Positions 19,035 to 34,259 of a stretch of 64,000 nt of DNA are shown in pieces (the first letter of the stretch is position 1; each line of letters begins with the position of its first letter). The stretch is taken from contig NZ_QJRX01000006.1 of assembly GCF_003205495.1 (NCBI RefSeq), forward strand, positions 289,158 through 353,157, read 5' to 3'. The position numbers and the translations under genes are program-made. The notes under the pieces are model-generated. The model searched no databases, was not told where the DNA came from, and saw only the letters and a list, made by a program, of their open reading frames with translations. This DNA is from Aquipseudomonas alcaligenes (GTDB taxonomy: Bacteria; Pseudomonadota; Gammaproteobacteria; Pseudomonadales; Pseudomonadaceae).

Positions 19035-20138
19035 ATGCAGACTCTCACTGTCGATCTCGGCGAGCGCAGCTATCCCATCTATATCGGCCTGGGTCTGCTG
19101 ACCCAAGCCGAGCTGTTCCGGCGGCATCTGGCGGGGCAGCAGGTCGCCATTGTTACCAATGAAACCGTTGCCCCGCTGTACCTGGGTTCGTTACAGCAGG
19201 CGCTGGACGGGCTTCAGGTGGCCACTGTCATCTTGCCGGATGGCGAGAGCTTCAAGACCTGGGAAACGCTGCAGCTGATTTTCGATGGATTGTTGCAGGC
19301 CCGTCATGACCGCAAGACCACCATCATCGCGCTGGGTGGCGGCGTGGTCGGCGATATGGCCGGCTTCGCAGCAGCCTGCTACCAGCGTGGTGTGGACTTC
19401 ATTCAGGTACCCACCACCCTGCTGTCGCAGGTCGATTCCTCCGTAGGGGGCAAGACCGGTATCAATCACCCGCTTGGCAAGAACATGGTGGGGGCGTTCT
19501 ACCAGCCCAACGCCGTAGTCATCGACACTTCCGTGCTCGCCAGTCTGCCGTCGCGCGAGTTGTCGGCCGGGCTGGCGGAGGTGATCAAGTATGGTCTGAT
19601 CTGTGATCCGGACTTCCTCGCCTGGCTGGAAGAGCACATCGAAGAGTTGCGCGCCCTGCGCTCCGCCGTGGTGATCGAGGCGATCGAGCGATCCTGTGCC
19701 GCCAAGGCGCGCGTGGTCGGGGCCGATGAGCGCGAGTCGGGGCTGCGCGCCATCCTCAATCTCGGCCATACCTTCGGTCATGCCATCGAAACCCACATGG
19801 GGTACGGCGTATGGCTGCACGGTGAGGCGGTGGCCGCTGGCACTGTCATGGCCCTGGAAATGTCGACCCGCCTGGGCTGGATATCGGCAGCCGAGCGTGA
19901 TCGCGGCATCCGTCTGTTGCAGCGGGCCGGCCTGCCAGTCGTGCCCCCGGCCGAGATGACCCCGCAGGATTTCCTCGAGCACATGGCGGTCGACAAGAAG
20001 GTCCTCGCCGGACGCTTGCGCCTGGTGCTGCTGCGCCGACTCGGCGAGGCCGTGATCACCGATGACTTCCCGCGGGAAGTTCTGGATTCCACCCTGCGTG
20101 CCGATTATCGCGCGCTGGTGGCCCAGCTTGGACAATAA
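19035..20138 (+). CDS. aroB: 3-dehydroquinate synthase
   Basis: NAD- and metal-dependent cyclisation of DAHP to 3-dehydroquinate, second step of the shikimate pathway. It has 367 aa from the ATG at 19035, which fits the family N-terminus [17 protein letters not shown]; an upstream ATG at 19011 is less likely. [13 protein letters not shown] is the dinucleotide loop. Metal ligands are expected in the Glu of LAEVIKYG and the His residues of [11 protein letters not shown] and WLHGEAV. Confidence 0.96.
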   Translation: MQTLTVDLGERSYPIYIGLGLLTQAELFRRHLAGQQVAIVTNETVAPLYLGSLQQALDGLQVATVILPDGESFKTWETLQLIFDGLLQARHDRKTTIIALGGGVVGDMAGFAAACYQRGVDFIQVPTTLLSQVDSSVGGKTGINHPLGKNMVGAFYQPNAVVIDTSVLASLPSRELSAGLAEVIKYGLICDPDFLAWLEEHIEELRALRSAVVIEAIERSCAAKARVVGADERESGLRAILNLGHTFGHAIETHMGYGVWLHGEAVAAGTVMALEMSTRLGWISAAERDRGIRLLQRAGLPVVPPAEMTPQDFLEHMAVDKKVLAGRLRLVLLRRLGEAVITDDFPREVLDSTLRADYRALVAQLGQ

Positions 20139-20147
20139 GAGAGCTAC

Positions 20148-21761
20148 ATGACCAGTTTGCACGCCGACGAGGCCTTCCTCGCGCACTACCAGTTCAGCCA
20201 CGATCCCTTTGCCGCGCGGGTTCCGGGTTTTCGCTTCTTCCCGGCCCAGCGCAAGCCGGTGCTCGGTCAGCTCCATCACCTGGCGCGCTACAGCCAGTTG
20301 CTGCTGGTAGTGACCGGGCCGCATGGTGCCGGCAAGACGCTGCTGCGCCAGGCGCTGGTGGCCAGTACCAACAAGCAGGCCGTGCATTCCGTGGTGGTTT
20401 CCGCGCGCGGAGCCGGCGATGTCGCCGGCGTGCTGCGTCAGGTGGCCCAGGGGCTCGGGATGCAGCAGACGGATGTGCGCAGCATCCTGGCCCAGGTCGC
20501 CCAGTTGGCGCTGACCGGTCAGGAGGTCTATCTGCTGGTCGACGATGCCGAGCAGCTCGCCGATGCCGCGCTGGAGGCGCTGTTCAGCCTGGCGGCAGGC
20601 AATGCCGATGGACGCCCGCATGTCTTCCTGTTCGCCGAGAGTGACATCCTGTCGCGGCTGGAGCAGCTGGCCGACGGCGAGGAGCGTTTCCATGCCATCG
20701 AGTTGCTGCCATACAGCGAGGATGAGACCCGCGAGTACCTCGCGCAGCGCCTCGACGGTGCCGGTCAGGGCATCGATCTGCTGAGCGATGATCAGGTTGC
20801 TGATATCTATCTGAGTTCCGGCGGATGGCCTGGCGCTATCAATCAGGCGGCCCGCGATGTGCTGGTCGAGGCAATGCTGGCGAGCCGTAGCGCCGGCGGT
20901 GCGGCTTCGGGTAGTGGCCTGCCGAAGAAGCATCTGTTGGCGGTCGCCGTGGTTGCCGTGGCGCTCGGTGCTGCCTGGCTGATGCAGGGACGTACGGAGA
21001 GCACTCCGCCCATGGTGAGCGAAACGCCGATCGCCATGGTGCCACAGGGAGCTGCTCCAGTTCCCGCTAACCCGGAAGCACCGGCTCTCCAGCCTGCGCC
21101 GCAGGGAGCCTCGGTCGAGTTCAGTGGCGCCAGCCAGCCGCTTCCGCTGCCGCTGGTGGGGGAGGCGCAGCCGGTGATCCGCGAGCCGTTGGCCCAGGCC
21201 TCCGGCATGCAGGAGGGTGAGGAGGCTGCGGTAGAGGTATCACCGGCGGCGCCGGTGGCGGTACCTGCCCCCGCCCCTGTGGTGCCTACCATTGCCAGTA
21301 CTCCGGCGGCGGCCCCGGTTCAGCCGGTTGCTGCGCCGGTTGCACCGGTATCCGTGCCTGCCCCGGTGGCAGCCCCGCCCAAACCGGAGGTCAAGCCGCT
21401 GCCAGTGTCCAAGCCGACGCCCGCGCCGGTGGCCAAGCCTGCGCCCGCTGTGGCCAGTGCCGCCCCCGCGCCGGGTGCCGACTGGTACGCTAGCCGGCCG
21501 GCCAGCCATTACGCCCTGCAGATTCTTGGTACTCGCTCCGAGAGCAGTGCCAAGGCCTTCGTCGGCAAGAATGGCGGCGAGTATCGCTACTTCAAGAAGG
21601 TGCACCAGGGGCAGCCGCTCTATGTGGTGACCTATGGGCAGTTCTCCAGCCGCGCTGCCGCCCAGGCGGCGATCAAGGCGCTGCCGGCCAGCGTGCAGGC
21701 CGGCAAGCCCTGGCCGCGCAGCTTCGCCAGCATTCAGCAGGAGGCGGTGCGGGCTCGCTGA
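20148..21761 (+). CDS. AAA ATPase with C-terminal SPOR domain (DamX-like)
   Basis: Inner-membrane protein of 537 aa. The N-terminal ExeA/AAA-type ATPase domain has Walker A GPHGAGKT (residues about 58-65) and Walker B LLVDDAEQ. A single transmembrane helix follows at about 264-282, then a long Pro/Ala/Val linker and a C-terminal SPOR domain (from about 445, YALQILGTRSESSAKAFV) that binds denuded septal peptidoglycan. It sits between aroB and gltB, as in other pseudomonads. A division or envelope role is inferred from the SPOR domain. Confidence 0.85.
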   Translation: MTSLHADEAFLAHYQFSHDPFAARVPGFRFFPAQRKPVLGQLHHLARYSQLLLVVTGPHGAGKTLLRQALVASTNKQAVHSVVVSARGAGDVAGVLRQVAQGLGMQQTDVRSILAQVAQLALTGQEVYLLVDDAEQLADAALEALFSLAAGNADGRPHVFLFAESDILSRLEQLADGEERFHAIELLPYSEDETREYLAQRLDGAGQGIDLLSDDQVADIYLSSGGWPGAINQAARDVLVEAMLASRSAGGAASGSGLPKKHLLAVAVVAVALGAAWLMQGRTESTPPMVSETPIAMVPQGAAPVPANPEAPALQPAPQGASVEFSGASQPLPLPLVGEAQPVIREPLAQASGMQEGEEAAVEVSPAAPVAVPAPAPVVPTIASTPAAAPVQPVAAPVAPVSVPAPVAAPPKPEVKPLPVSKPTPAPVAKPAPAVASAAPAPGADWYASRPASHYALQILGTRSESSAKAFVGKNGGEYRYFKKVHQGQPLYVVTYGQFSSRAAAQAAIKALPASVQAGKPWPRSFASIQQEAVRAR

Positions 21762-21869
21762 GGGCCTGTGAATCGTCTTTCATTTGGTGACCGTAAGGTC
21801 CTAGCACGGGCCTTCGGTCGCCGCCTTTCGTGCAAGCGACAGAAGTTTTCATTTGGCCGTCACAAAAAT

Positions 21870-21898
21870 TTGTGAGGGCCAGGGTCGCTATGTAAAAT
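21870..21898 (+). promoter_or_regulatory. Candidate sigma70 promoter for gltBD
   Basis: TTGTGA at 21870-21875 and TAAAAT at 21893-21898 with a 17-base spacer, about 110 bases before the gltB ATG in the 246-base gap after the SPOR gene. This is the best promoter-like match in that gap; I see no other clear element there. Confidence 0.45.
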
Positions 21899-22007
21899 GA
21901 CCCCCCTTTGCCTGCGCCAAGCTGGGGCGTTCCCCTGCGCGGCTGGCAGCTAGGTCGATGAATTAGAAAGCAATTTGCCTCCATGAGGCAGCCTGGTGAG
22001 AGTGTCT

Positions 22008-26456
<4,449 letters not shown>

Positions 26457-26478
26457 CGCGCCTGAAGTGGTTTGATGA

Positions 26479-27906
<1,428 letters not shown>

Positions 27907-27937
27907 CGATCCGCGTCGCGGCATATCGTCGCGATAG

Positions 27938-27972
27938 ACAAAAGGCACGGCCCTCGCCGTGCCTTTTGTTTT
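27938..27972 (+). terminator. Rho-independent terminator after gltBD
   Basis: Perfect 14-bp stem, arms 27938-27951 and 27956-27969, with a CCTC loop and flanking A and T tracts. It could work in both directions. It lies about 30 bases after the gltD stop. Confidence 0.9.
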
Positions 27973-28123
27973 GGGGTCTGCGAAAATGCCCGCACTTTTT
28001 CTGCGCCAAGGCGCGCGGGCCCCTGCGATCCGGGAGCCCGCCCGGAGGAAGGGGGCCGCCGCCGAGCGGCCATCGCATACTCCCGCCGCAACGCTCCCTG
28101 CCGATTTTCCAGGAACCCTGCCG

Positions 28124-29194
28124 ATGTCCGCCCTGAAGAACGACCGTTTCCTGCGCGCCCTGCTCAAGCAACCCGTCGACGTCACGCCCGTGTGGATGAT
28201 GCGCCAGGCCGGTCGTTACCTGCCGGAGTACCGCGCCACCAGAGCCCGCGCCGGTGATTTCGTCAGCCTGATGAAGAACCCGGAGCTGGCCTGCGAGGTC
28301 ACCCTGCAGCCGCTGGATCGCTACCCGCAGATCGACGCCGCGATCCTCTTCTCCGACATCCTCACCATCCCCGATGCCATGGGCCAGGGCCTGTATTTCG
28401 AGACCGGCGAGGGCCCGCGCTTCAAGAGGGTGGTGTCGAGCATGGCGGATATCGAGGCCCTGCCGATTCCCGACGCCGAGCAGGACCTGGGCTACGTGAT
28501 GGACGCCGTGCGCACCATCCGCCGCGAGCTGAATGGCCGCGTGCCGCTGATCGGCTTCACCGGCAGCCCCTGGACCCTGGCCACCTACATGGTCGAGGGC
28601 GGCTCCAGCCGCGACTTCCGCAAGTCCAAGGCGATGCTCTACGACAACCCGCAGGCCATGCACGCGCTGCTCGACAAGCTGGCCCGCTCGATCACCGTCT
28701 ACCTCAACGGCCAGATCCGCGCCGGCGCCCAGGCGGTGCAGATCTTCGATTCCTGGGGCGGCGCGCTGTCCTCGGCGGCCTACCAGGAGTTCTCCCTGCG
28801 CTACATGCAGCAGATCATCGACGGCCTGATCCGCGAACACGACGGTCGCCGCGTGCCGGTGATCCTGTTCACCAAGGGCGGCGGCCTGTGGCTGGAATCC
28901 ATGGCCGAGACCGGCGCCGAGGCCCTGGGCCTGGACTGGACCTGCGACATCGGCAGTGCGCGCCAGCGTGTGGGCGATAAAGTCGCCCTGCAGGGCAACA
29001 TGGATCCGGCCGTGCTACATGCCAAGCCGGCGGCCATCCGCGCCGAGGTGGCGCGCATCCTCGCCGCCTATGGCTCGGGTTCGGGGCACGTTTTCAACCT
29101 CGGCCACGGCATCACCCCGGAGGTGCCGCCGGAGCACGCCAAGGCCTTCTTCGAGGCGGTGCACGAGCTGTCTGCACAATACCATCAGCAATAA
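28124..29194 (+). CDS. hemE: Uroporphyrinogen decarboxylase
   Basis: Converts uroporphyrinogen III to coproporphyrinogen III in haem synthesis; cytoplasmic, 356 aa. It begins [18 protein letters not shown] and continues with the family signature [16 protein letters not shown] (substrate-binding Arg and the catalytic region). [13 protein letters not shown] and [17 protein letters not shown] are also diagnostic. I rejected a longer frame starting at 27959 because it covers the gltD terminator and the family begins at the ATG at 28124. Confidence 0.97.
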   Translation: MSALKNDRFLRALLKQPVDVTPVWMMRQAGRYLPEYRATRARAGDFVSLMKNPELACEVTLQPLDRYPQIDAAILFSDILTIPDAMGQGLYFETGEGPRFKRVVSSMADIEALPIPDAEQDLGYVMDAVRTIRRELNGRVPLIGFTGSPWTLATYMVEGGSSRDFRKSKAMLYDNPQAMHALLDKLARSITVYLNGQIRAGAQAVQIFDSWGGALSSAAYQEFSLRYMQQIIDGLIREHDGRRVPVILFTKGGGLWLESMAETGAEALGLDWTCDIGSARQRVGDKVALQGNMDPAVLHAKPAAIRAEVARILAAYGSGSGHVFNLGHGITPEVPPEHAKAFFEAVHELSAQYHQQ

Positions 29195-29198
29195 CGAC

Positions 29199-29225
29199 AA
29201 GGGCCGCAGCTGCGGCCCTTATTCT
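29199..29225 (+). terminator. Rho-independent terminator after hemE
   Basis: Palindrome AAGGGCCGCAG/CTGCGGCCCTT at 29199-29220, followed by a modest T-rich stretch (ATTCTTTCT). It starts five bases after the hemE stop and faces the convergent lipoprotein gene. Confidence 0.8.
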
Positions 29226-29244
29226 TTCTATGGGGCGTCGCGTC

Positions 29245-29679
29245 TCATCTGGGCGCGTTGCCGGCCAGCAACCGGTCGATCACCGGTGTCATCTTGGTCT
29301 CGGTGCTCTGCCACTTCTTCACCGCCAGCAGGCCTCGTCCGCGGAAGCGGTAGTAGGCGCTGGCCAGCTGGCGCCCTTCCTCATTGCGGATGCGCAGTTC
29401 GGCCAGGGACAGGTAGGTGACCACCGACCATGAGCGCCGCGCCGTGTAGCTCAGTACCTGCGGGCAGCCGCGGGCGGGGATCTGCTTGTACAGGCGGGTG
29501 TCGATGCCGTGGCGGGCGAAGCCGCGCTGCAGGGTGCCGAGGAAGTCGTCCACCTGTACCTCGGGGTTCTCTTCGATGCACAACGAGGCGAGCGGCGTCT
29601 TCAGCGGCTCGACGCGGATGGTGGTGCAGGCGCTGGACAGCGCGATCAGCGGCAACAGCAGGCACAGGCGCAGCAACAT
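29245..29679 (-). CDS. Putative lipoprotein (Sbal_3080-like)
   Basis: Small lipoprotein of 144 aa. The signal peptide ends in the lipobox LSSAC (Cys at residue 19). The mature part has CIEENPEV, then VLSYTARRSWSVVTYLSLAELRI and a C-terminal MTPVIDRLLAG, a pattern I associate with the Sbal_3080 lipoprotein family; that name is from memory. The start at 29679 is chosen for the signal peptide, since the open frame extends further upstream. It lies downstream of the pigment operon on the same strand, separated by about 95 bases. No function is known. Confidence 0.65.
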   Translation of the reverse strand: MLLRLCLLLPLIALSSACTTIRVEPLKTPLASLCIEENPEVQVDDFLGTLQRGFARHGIDTRLYKQIPARGCPQVLSYTARRSWSVVTYLSLAELRIRNEEGRQLASAYYRFRGRGLLAVKKWQSTETKMTPVIDRLLAGNAPR

Positions 29680-29774
29680 GCGGTGATCCTCGCAAGGGCC
29701 GCACTTTAGAACTGCGGATGCGCCCGGAAGGGAGAAGCCGGCCACGCTGCCGCGGCCGGCAGGGGGATTGCCTG

Positions 29775-30218
29775 TTACTTGACGTTGGCCAGGTCGGCCT
29801 TCAGGGCGACGCCGGCCATGATGGCGCCGGCGTGGCACTCGTACTTCTGCGCGTCGGAATAGACCACGTTCTTGTAGTTGCTGACGATGTTGACCACGGC
29901 ATTGGCGCCGGCGGCCTTGGCGGCGTTCTGCATGCGGATCAGCGCCGATTGCAGGGCCCAGGAGCAGGCGCCTTCGTCGCTCTTGTTGAAGGCGTTGGTC
30001 TTCTGGCTGGTGGTCACGCCCGACTTGACCACGCTGACGTTGCCGGCCGGCTTGTTGCCCGCCAGGTAGAACTTCACGCTGCCGTCCAGGCGGCCGGCGT
30101 TCAGCGCTTCCTGCAGGGCCTGCTCGAACGGCAGGAAGTGAGTGGTGTCGCGTGCCTGGCTGATGCCCGGGATGAGCGCGAAGAGCAGGGCGGCCAGGGT
30201 CCAGTTTTTCAGTTGCAT
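29775..30218 (-). CDS. Uncharacterised exported protein
   Basis: Protein of 147 aa with a Sec signal peptide (cleavage near ISQA-R). The mature domain has two cysteines (in EGACSW and KYECHAG) that could form a disulfide, and an alpha/beta segment AAGANAVVNIVSNYK reminiscent of small YbjQ/YdgH-like secreted domains. Similar proteins have been called excinuclease subunits in databases, but nothing here resembles an excinuclease. It begins 25 bases after the last lipoprotein gene of the aryl polyene operon and may be co-transcribed with it. Confidence 0.65.
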   Translation of the reverse strand: MQLKNWTLAALLFALIPGISQARDTTHFLPFEQALQEALNAGRLDGSVKFYLAGNKPAGNVSVVKSGVTTSQKTNAFNKSDEGACSWALQSALIRMQNAAKAAGANAVVNIVSNYKNVVYSDAQKYECHAGAIMAGVALKADLANVK

Positions 30219-30243
30219 GGTCGTCTCCTTGACGATGGTTGAC

Positions 30244-30639
30244 TCACAGGGTTTTCGGGAGCTTCAGCTGGTGCAGAATCTCGGCGCGCAGGCTGTTGAC
30301 CCAGCGATTGTAGTTGCGATGGATCTCGCCGTCCTCGTACTCCAGCCCCTGGCTGTTGCGATAACGGATGGCGAAGTCGAACGGTGTATATTCGACGACG
30401 ATCGCAGCGTGATGGCGCTTGCGCACGCTGATCGCGGCGTTAATCCGGCCCGTGTCGATGCGGCCGACCCGCCAGTGGCGGGCCTCCAGCGCGGCGACTA
30501 TCGCCTGTTGCATCTCGACCTGACTGAATTCGCGGTCTGGCGGCAGTGCCACCTGCGGCTGCAGCAGCGGTTTGGAGGTACAGGCTGCCAGGCCGAACAG
30601 GGCCAGGGCGATGAGCAGTGTCTTGATAAGGCGGGTCAT
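30244..30639 (-). CDS. Lipoprotein at the end of the aryl polyene operon
   Basis: Predicted lipoprotein of 131 aa. The signal peptide ends in LAAC (Cys at residue 20). The mature part contains EMQQAIVAALEARHWRVGRI and a C-terminal NRWVNSLRAEI helix. Its ATG overlaps the stop of the upstream ketosynthase gene (ATGA at 30639-30636), so it is translated with the pigment operon. That placement suggests a part in pigment localisation at the envelope, but this is inference. Confidence 0.72.
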   Translation of the reverse strand: MTRLIKTLLIALALFGLAACTSKPLLQPQVALPPDREFSQVEMQQAIVAALEARHWRVGRIDTGRINAAISVRKRHHAAIVVEYTPFDFAIRYRNSQGLEYEDGEIHRNYNRWVNSLRAEILHQLKLPKTL

Positions 30640-31874
30640 GCGCGGTTTCCGTTCCAGCGCTTGAAGATCAGCGAGGTGTTCACCCCGCCGAAGGCGAAAT
30701 TGTTGTTCATCACGTACTGATGGCTCATCTGGCGGAACTCGCCGCGCAGATAGTCCAGCTCGCCGCATTCCGGATCGACGTTATCCAGGTTGAGGGTGTA
30801 GACGTAGCTGTCGGAGTTCATCATCTCGATGCTGAACCAGGACTCCAGCGCACCGCAGGCACCCAGGGTGTGGCCGAGGAAGCTCTTCTGCGAGCTGATT
30901 GGCATGCGCGGGCCGAACAGGCTGCTGGTGGCCAGGCTCTCGGCCACGTCGCCCTGGGCGGTGGCGGTGCCGTGGCCGTTGACGTAGCCGATGGCCGCGG
31001 GTTCCAGGCCGGCATCTTCCAGGGCCAGCTCCATGGCGCCGCGCATGGTCGCCTGCTCCGGCTTGGTGGCGTGGATGCCGTCGGAGTTGCAGCCGAAGCC
31101 GACGATCTCGGCGTGGATGGTCGCACCACGCGCCAGCGCATGCTCCAGCTCCTCCAGCACCAGGATGCCGGCGCCCTCGCCGATCACCAGGCCGTCGCGG
31201 CCGGCGTCGTAGGGGCGTGGCGACAGGTGCGGGGTATCGTTCTTCAGGCTGGTGGCGTAGAGCGCGTCGAACACCATCGCCTCGGTCGGGCACAGCTCCT
31301 CGGCGCCGCCGGCCAGCATCATCTTCAGGCGCCCGTACTTGATCGCCTCGTAGGCGTAGCCGATGCCCTGGCTGCCGCTGGTGCAGGCGCTGGAGGTGGG
31401 GATCAGGCGGCCCTTGAGGCCGAAGAAGATGCTGATATTGGCCGCCGTGGTGTGCGGCATCATGCGGATATAGGAGTTGGCGTTAAGGCCGTCGGCGACG
31501 GAATTGAGCAGCATGTTGCCGAACGCCTTGATCTCGTCGGTGCTGCCGGTGGACGAGCCGCAGGCCACGCCCATACGGCCGTCCTGGATGCGCTCGTCGC
31601 CGAGCAGGCCGGCCTGCTCTAGGGCGCGTTCGGCGGCGTACACCGCCAGCTTGGACACCCGGCCCATGCTGCGGGTCTGCTTGCGCGTCCAGTGCTTGGG
31701 CTGGACGAAGTCGTCCACCGGGCCGCCCAGGCGGGTGTTCAGCTCGCTGAAGCGGTCCCATTCATCCATGCGGCGGATGCCGCTCTTGCCGGCCTTGAAG
31801 TTGGCCGAGATGGTCGGCCAGTCGCTACCCAGCGAGGTGATACCGGCCATACCGGTGACGACGACACGTTTCAT
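30636..31874 (-). CDS. Aryl polyene beta-ketoacyl-ACP synthase (ApeR-like)
   Basis: FabF-type ketosynthase of 412 aa, condensing malonyl-ACP with the growing chain. The catalytic set is complete: Cys164 in SSACTSGSQG, His301 in NGHGTATAQGD, Lys330 and His335 in KSFLGHTLGACG. The C-terminal NNNFAFGGVNTSL is typical of FabF-type enzymes. By gene order (KS-DH-KR-KS) it matches ApeR of the E. coli aryl polyene system, which is proposed to start chains; that letter is recalled, not searched. The start at 31874 shares a base with the ketoreductase stop. Confidence 0.88.
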   Translation of the reverse strand: MKRVVVTGMAGITSLGSDWPTISANFKAGKSGIRRMDEWDRFSELNTRLGGPVDDFVQPKHWTRKQTRSMGRVSKLAVYAAERALEQAGLLGDERIQDGRMGVACGSSTGSTDEIKAFGNMLLNSVADGLNANSYIRMMPHTTAANISIFFGLKGRLIPTSSACTSGSQGIGYAYEAIKYGRLKMMLAGGAEELCPTEAMVFDALYATSLKNDTPHLSPRPYDAGRDGLVIGEGAGILVLEELEHALARGATIHAEIVGFGCNSDGIHATKPEQATMRGAMELALEDAGLEPAAIGYVNGHGTATAQGDVAESLATSSLFGPRMPISSQKSFLGHTLGACGALESWFSIEMMNSDSYVYTLNLDNVDPECGELDYLRGEFRQMSHQYVMNNNFAFGGVNTSLIFKRWNGNRA

Positions 31875-32602
31875 CAGCACAGACCACCGTTCACCGCGAG
31901 GACCTGACGGGTAATGTACGCCGCCTCCTCGGACATCAGGAAATTCACCGCGCCGGCCACTTCTTCCGGGGTGCCCATGCGCGCGGCCGGAACCATCTTG
32001 AGGATCTCCTCCACCGGCACCTGCTCGTCGAGGATCTCGGTGTCGATCAGCCCCGGTGCCACGCAGTTGACCGTGATCTTGCGCTTGCCCAGCTCGATGG
32101 CCAGGGCCTTGGCGGCGCCGATCACGCCGGCCTTGGAGGCGCTGTAGTTGACCTGGCCGCGGTTGCCGATCAGCCCGGAGACCGAGGTGATGCAGACGAT
32201 GCGTCCGGCCTGGCGGCGACGGATCATCGGCATGGTCAGCGGGTGCAGCACGTTGTAGAAACCGTCCAGGTTGGTGCGCAGCACCTGGTCCCAGTCGTCG
32301 TCGGAGAGCGCTGGGAAGGCGCCGTCGCGGGTCAGCCCGGCGTTGCACACTACGCCGTAGTAGGCGCCGTGCTGCTCGACATCGGCCTCCAGCGCCACGC
32401 GGCAGGCGGCGCGGTCGGAGACGTCGAACTGCAGGATGCGCGCCTGCTGGCCCAGCTCGGCGATCTGCGCCTGCACGGACTCGGCCTCGTCGCGGCGCGA
32501 GCGGCAGTGCAGGACGATGTCGTAACCGGAGCGCGCCAGGCGCAGGGCGATGGCGCGACCGATGCCGCGGCTGGAGCCGGTGACCAGGATGGTTTCAGTC
32601 AT
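31874..32602 (-). CDS. 3-ketoacyl-ACP reductase (ApeQ-like, FabG family)
   Basis: Short-chain dehydrogenase of 242 aa that reduces the beta-keto group with NADPH after each condensation. TGSSRGIG (residues 8-15) binds the cofactor, NAG is at about 87-89, and the catalytic set is Ser140, Tyr153 and Lys157 (YSASK). The start ATG at 32602 overlaps the dehydratase stop by four bases; a much longer open frame upstream is antisense-like noise. Confidence 0.9.
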   Translation of the reverse strand: MTETILVTGSSRGIGRAIALRLARSGYDIVLHCRSRRDEAESVQAQIAELGQQARILQFDVSDRAACRVALEADVEQHGAYYGVVCNAGLTRDGAFPALSDDDWDQVLRTNLDGFYNVLHPLTMPMIRRRQAGRIVCITSVSGLIGNRGQVNYSASKAGVIGAAKALAIELGKRKITVNCVAPGLIDTEILDEQVPVEEILKMVPAARMGTPEEVAGAVNFLMSEEAAYITRQVLAVNGGLC

Positions 32603-33060
32603 TGCGTTTGCTCTTGCTGTTCTTGTAGATACCTCGCCACCTCGGGCGGGCGGAATACGTTGAGGCGTGCCTCGGCATGGATGTCCGGGCCATCCAGGTG
32701 GCACTCGAATACGCCCATGCCGTTGTCGTCCTGCAGCGAGCGCAGGGCCCTGATACGCAGCTCGGCTCCGGCCGGGAAACGCTCGACGTTGCACTCGAAC
32801 CTGCGCGTGCCGAGGAGGAAGCCCAGCTCCACCGGCAGGCCGGCCTGGCGCGCCTGGCAGCCGGCGTAGGCGGCGATGCTCTGCGCCATCAGCTCGATGC
32901 CGACCCAGGCCGGCAGGCTGCCGTCCTGCTGGTTGAACAGGCCGCCGCTGCGCACGGTCAGGCGGGTTTCGATGTCTTCGGCGCCGAAACTGACGACTTC
33001 GTCGATCAGGATCATGTCGGCGGCATGCGGGATCAGCTCGGCGATCGGCCACTGGCTCAT
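32599..33060 (-). CDS. 3-hydroxyacyl-ACP dehydratase subunit (ApeP-like)
   Basis: Hot-dog-fold dehydratase of 153 aa. His12 in LIPHAADMILIDEV lies where FabA/FabZ enzymes have their catalytic His, and GIELMAQSIAAYAGCQA is the long central helix of the fold. In the E. coli aryl polyene system the dehydratase is a pair of two hot-dog proteins; the partner here is probably the C-terminal domain of the ligase fusion at 45050-46714. It overlaps both neighbours by four bases. Confidence 0.86.
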   Translation of the reverse strand: MSQWPIAELIPHAADMILIDEVVSFGAEDIETRLTVRSGGLFNQQDGSLPAWVGIELMAQSIAAYAGCQARQAGLPVELGFLLGTRRFECNVERFPAGAELRIRALRSLQDDNGMGVFECHLDGPDIHAEARLNVFRPPEVARYLQEQQEQTQ

Positions 33061-34259
33061 GGCGCATCACCCAGGATCAGCGCGACGTTGTTGCCGCCGA
33101 AGGCGAAGGAGTTGCTCATCAGCCGGCGGCCCGCCGTTCTCTGCAGGCGATCACCAGCGCCGACCAGGCGCAGCGGCGCCAGCGCCGGGTCGGCCTGGCC
33201 GTCCCAGCGATGCGGCGGCAGCAGGCCGTCGCGGTTGTACTCGCTCAGGGCGAGCCAGCAGAAGGCCGCTTCCAGCGCGCCGGCGGCGCCCAGGGTGTGG
33301 CCGGTCAGCGGCTTGGTCGAGGAACAGGGCAGCGTGGCCGGGAACAGCCCGTGCACGGCATGGCTTTCCATGGCGTCGTTATGCGTGGTGGCGGTGCCGT
33401 GCAGGTTGAGGTAGTCGATGTCGCTGGCCGCCAGGCCGGCGCTGGCCAGGGCCTTGTCCATCGCCGCGCGGGCGCCGAGGCCTTGCGGGTGCGGTGCGGA
33501 AATGTGGTGCGCGTCGGAGCTGGCGCCACCGCCGAGGAAGGCGATCGGGCTGCTCTCGCGGGTCATGAGGAACAGCGCCGCACCTTCGCCGATATTGATG
33601 CCGTGGCGGTTCACCGAGAACGGATTGCACGGCTCGGCGGACACCGCTTCGAGGGCCGAGAAGCCGTTCAGGGTCAGGCGGCACAGGCTGTCCACGCCGC
33701 CGCAGATCACCGCGTCGCACAGACCCTGCTGCAGCAGGCGATGGGCGCTGAGCAGGGCGCGGGCGCTGGAGGTGCAAGCGGTGGACTGGCAGTACACCGG
33801 GCCGGCCAGGCCCAGCCAGTCGGCGAGGAAGGTGGCCGGTGCGGCCATCTCCTGCTGGGCGTAGTCGTAGTCGGCGGGCAGCTCGCCCTCCTTGAGGAAG
33901 CGCGCAATGCCGTCACTGGCCTCGCGGATGCCCGAGGTGCTGGTGCCCAGCACCAGGCCGACGCGGGTTGCGCCGTAACGAGTGATGGCGGCGCGCAGCT
34001 CGGGTTCGATCTGCAAGGCCGCGGCCAGCAGCAGCTGGTTGTTGCGGCTGTGGGCGGCTTCGAAACCGGCCGGCATGGCCGGCAGTGCCGCGCGCACGGC
34101 GCCGACGGTGAGGCGGCGGTCGCTGACCCAGCCGTCCTCGGCGCGCATGCCGGAGGCATCGCCGGCCAGCAGCGCGTCGGCCACCGTCTGCTTGCCTTCG
34201 CCCAGGGCGCAGAGCAGGCCGAGGGCATTCAAATAACTCGGCTGTGTAGAGCGGGGCAT
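33057..34259 (-). CDS. Aryl polyene beta-ketoacyl-ACP synthase (ApeO-like)
   Basis: Second complete ketosynthase of 400 aa, with Cys162 in STACTSSARALL, His287 in NLHGTATTHND, Lys316 and His321 in KPLTGHTLGAAG. It is clearly diverged from the other ketosynthase. In the E. coli system the equivalent ApeO elongates chains as a complex with the ketosynthase-like protein ApeC; the ApeC-like partner here is at 48697-49413. It overlaps the DUF3261 lipoprotein gene by one base and the dehydratase by four. Confidence 0.88.
   Translation of the reverse strand: MPRSTQPSYLNALGLLCALGEGKQTVADALLAGDASGMRAEDGWVSDRRLTVGAVRAALPAMPAGFEAAHSRNNQLLLAAALQIEPELRAAITRYGATRVGLVLGTSTSGIREASDGIARFLKEGELPADYDYAQQEMAAPATFLADWLGLAGPVYCQSTACTSSARALLSAHRLLQQGLCDAVICGGVDSLCRLTLNGFSALEAVSAEPCNPFSVNRHGINIGEGAALFLMTRESSPIAFLGGGASSDAHHISAPHPQGLGARAAMDKALASAGLAASDIDYLNLHGTATTHNDAMESHAVHGLFPATLPCSSTKPLTGHTLGAAGALEAAFCWLALSEYNRDGLLPPHRWDGQADPALAPLRLVGAGDRLQRTAGRRLMSNSFAFGGNNVALILGDAP

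Noticed and set aside
27959..28123. An upstream extension of hemE by 55 codons
   Set aside because: It would start within the gltBD terminator, and the family N-terminus begins at the ATG at 28124.
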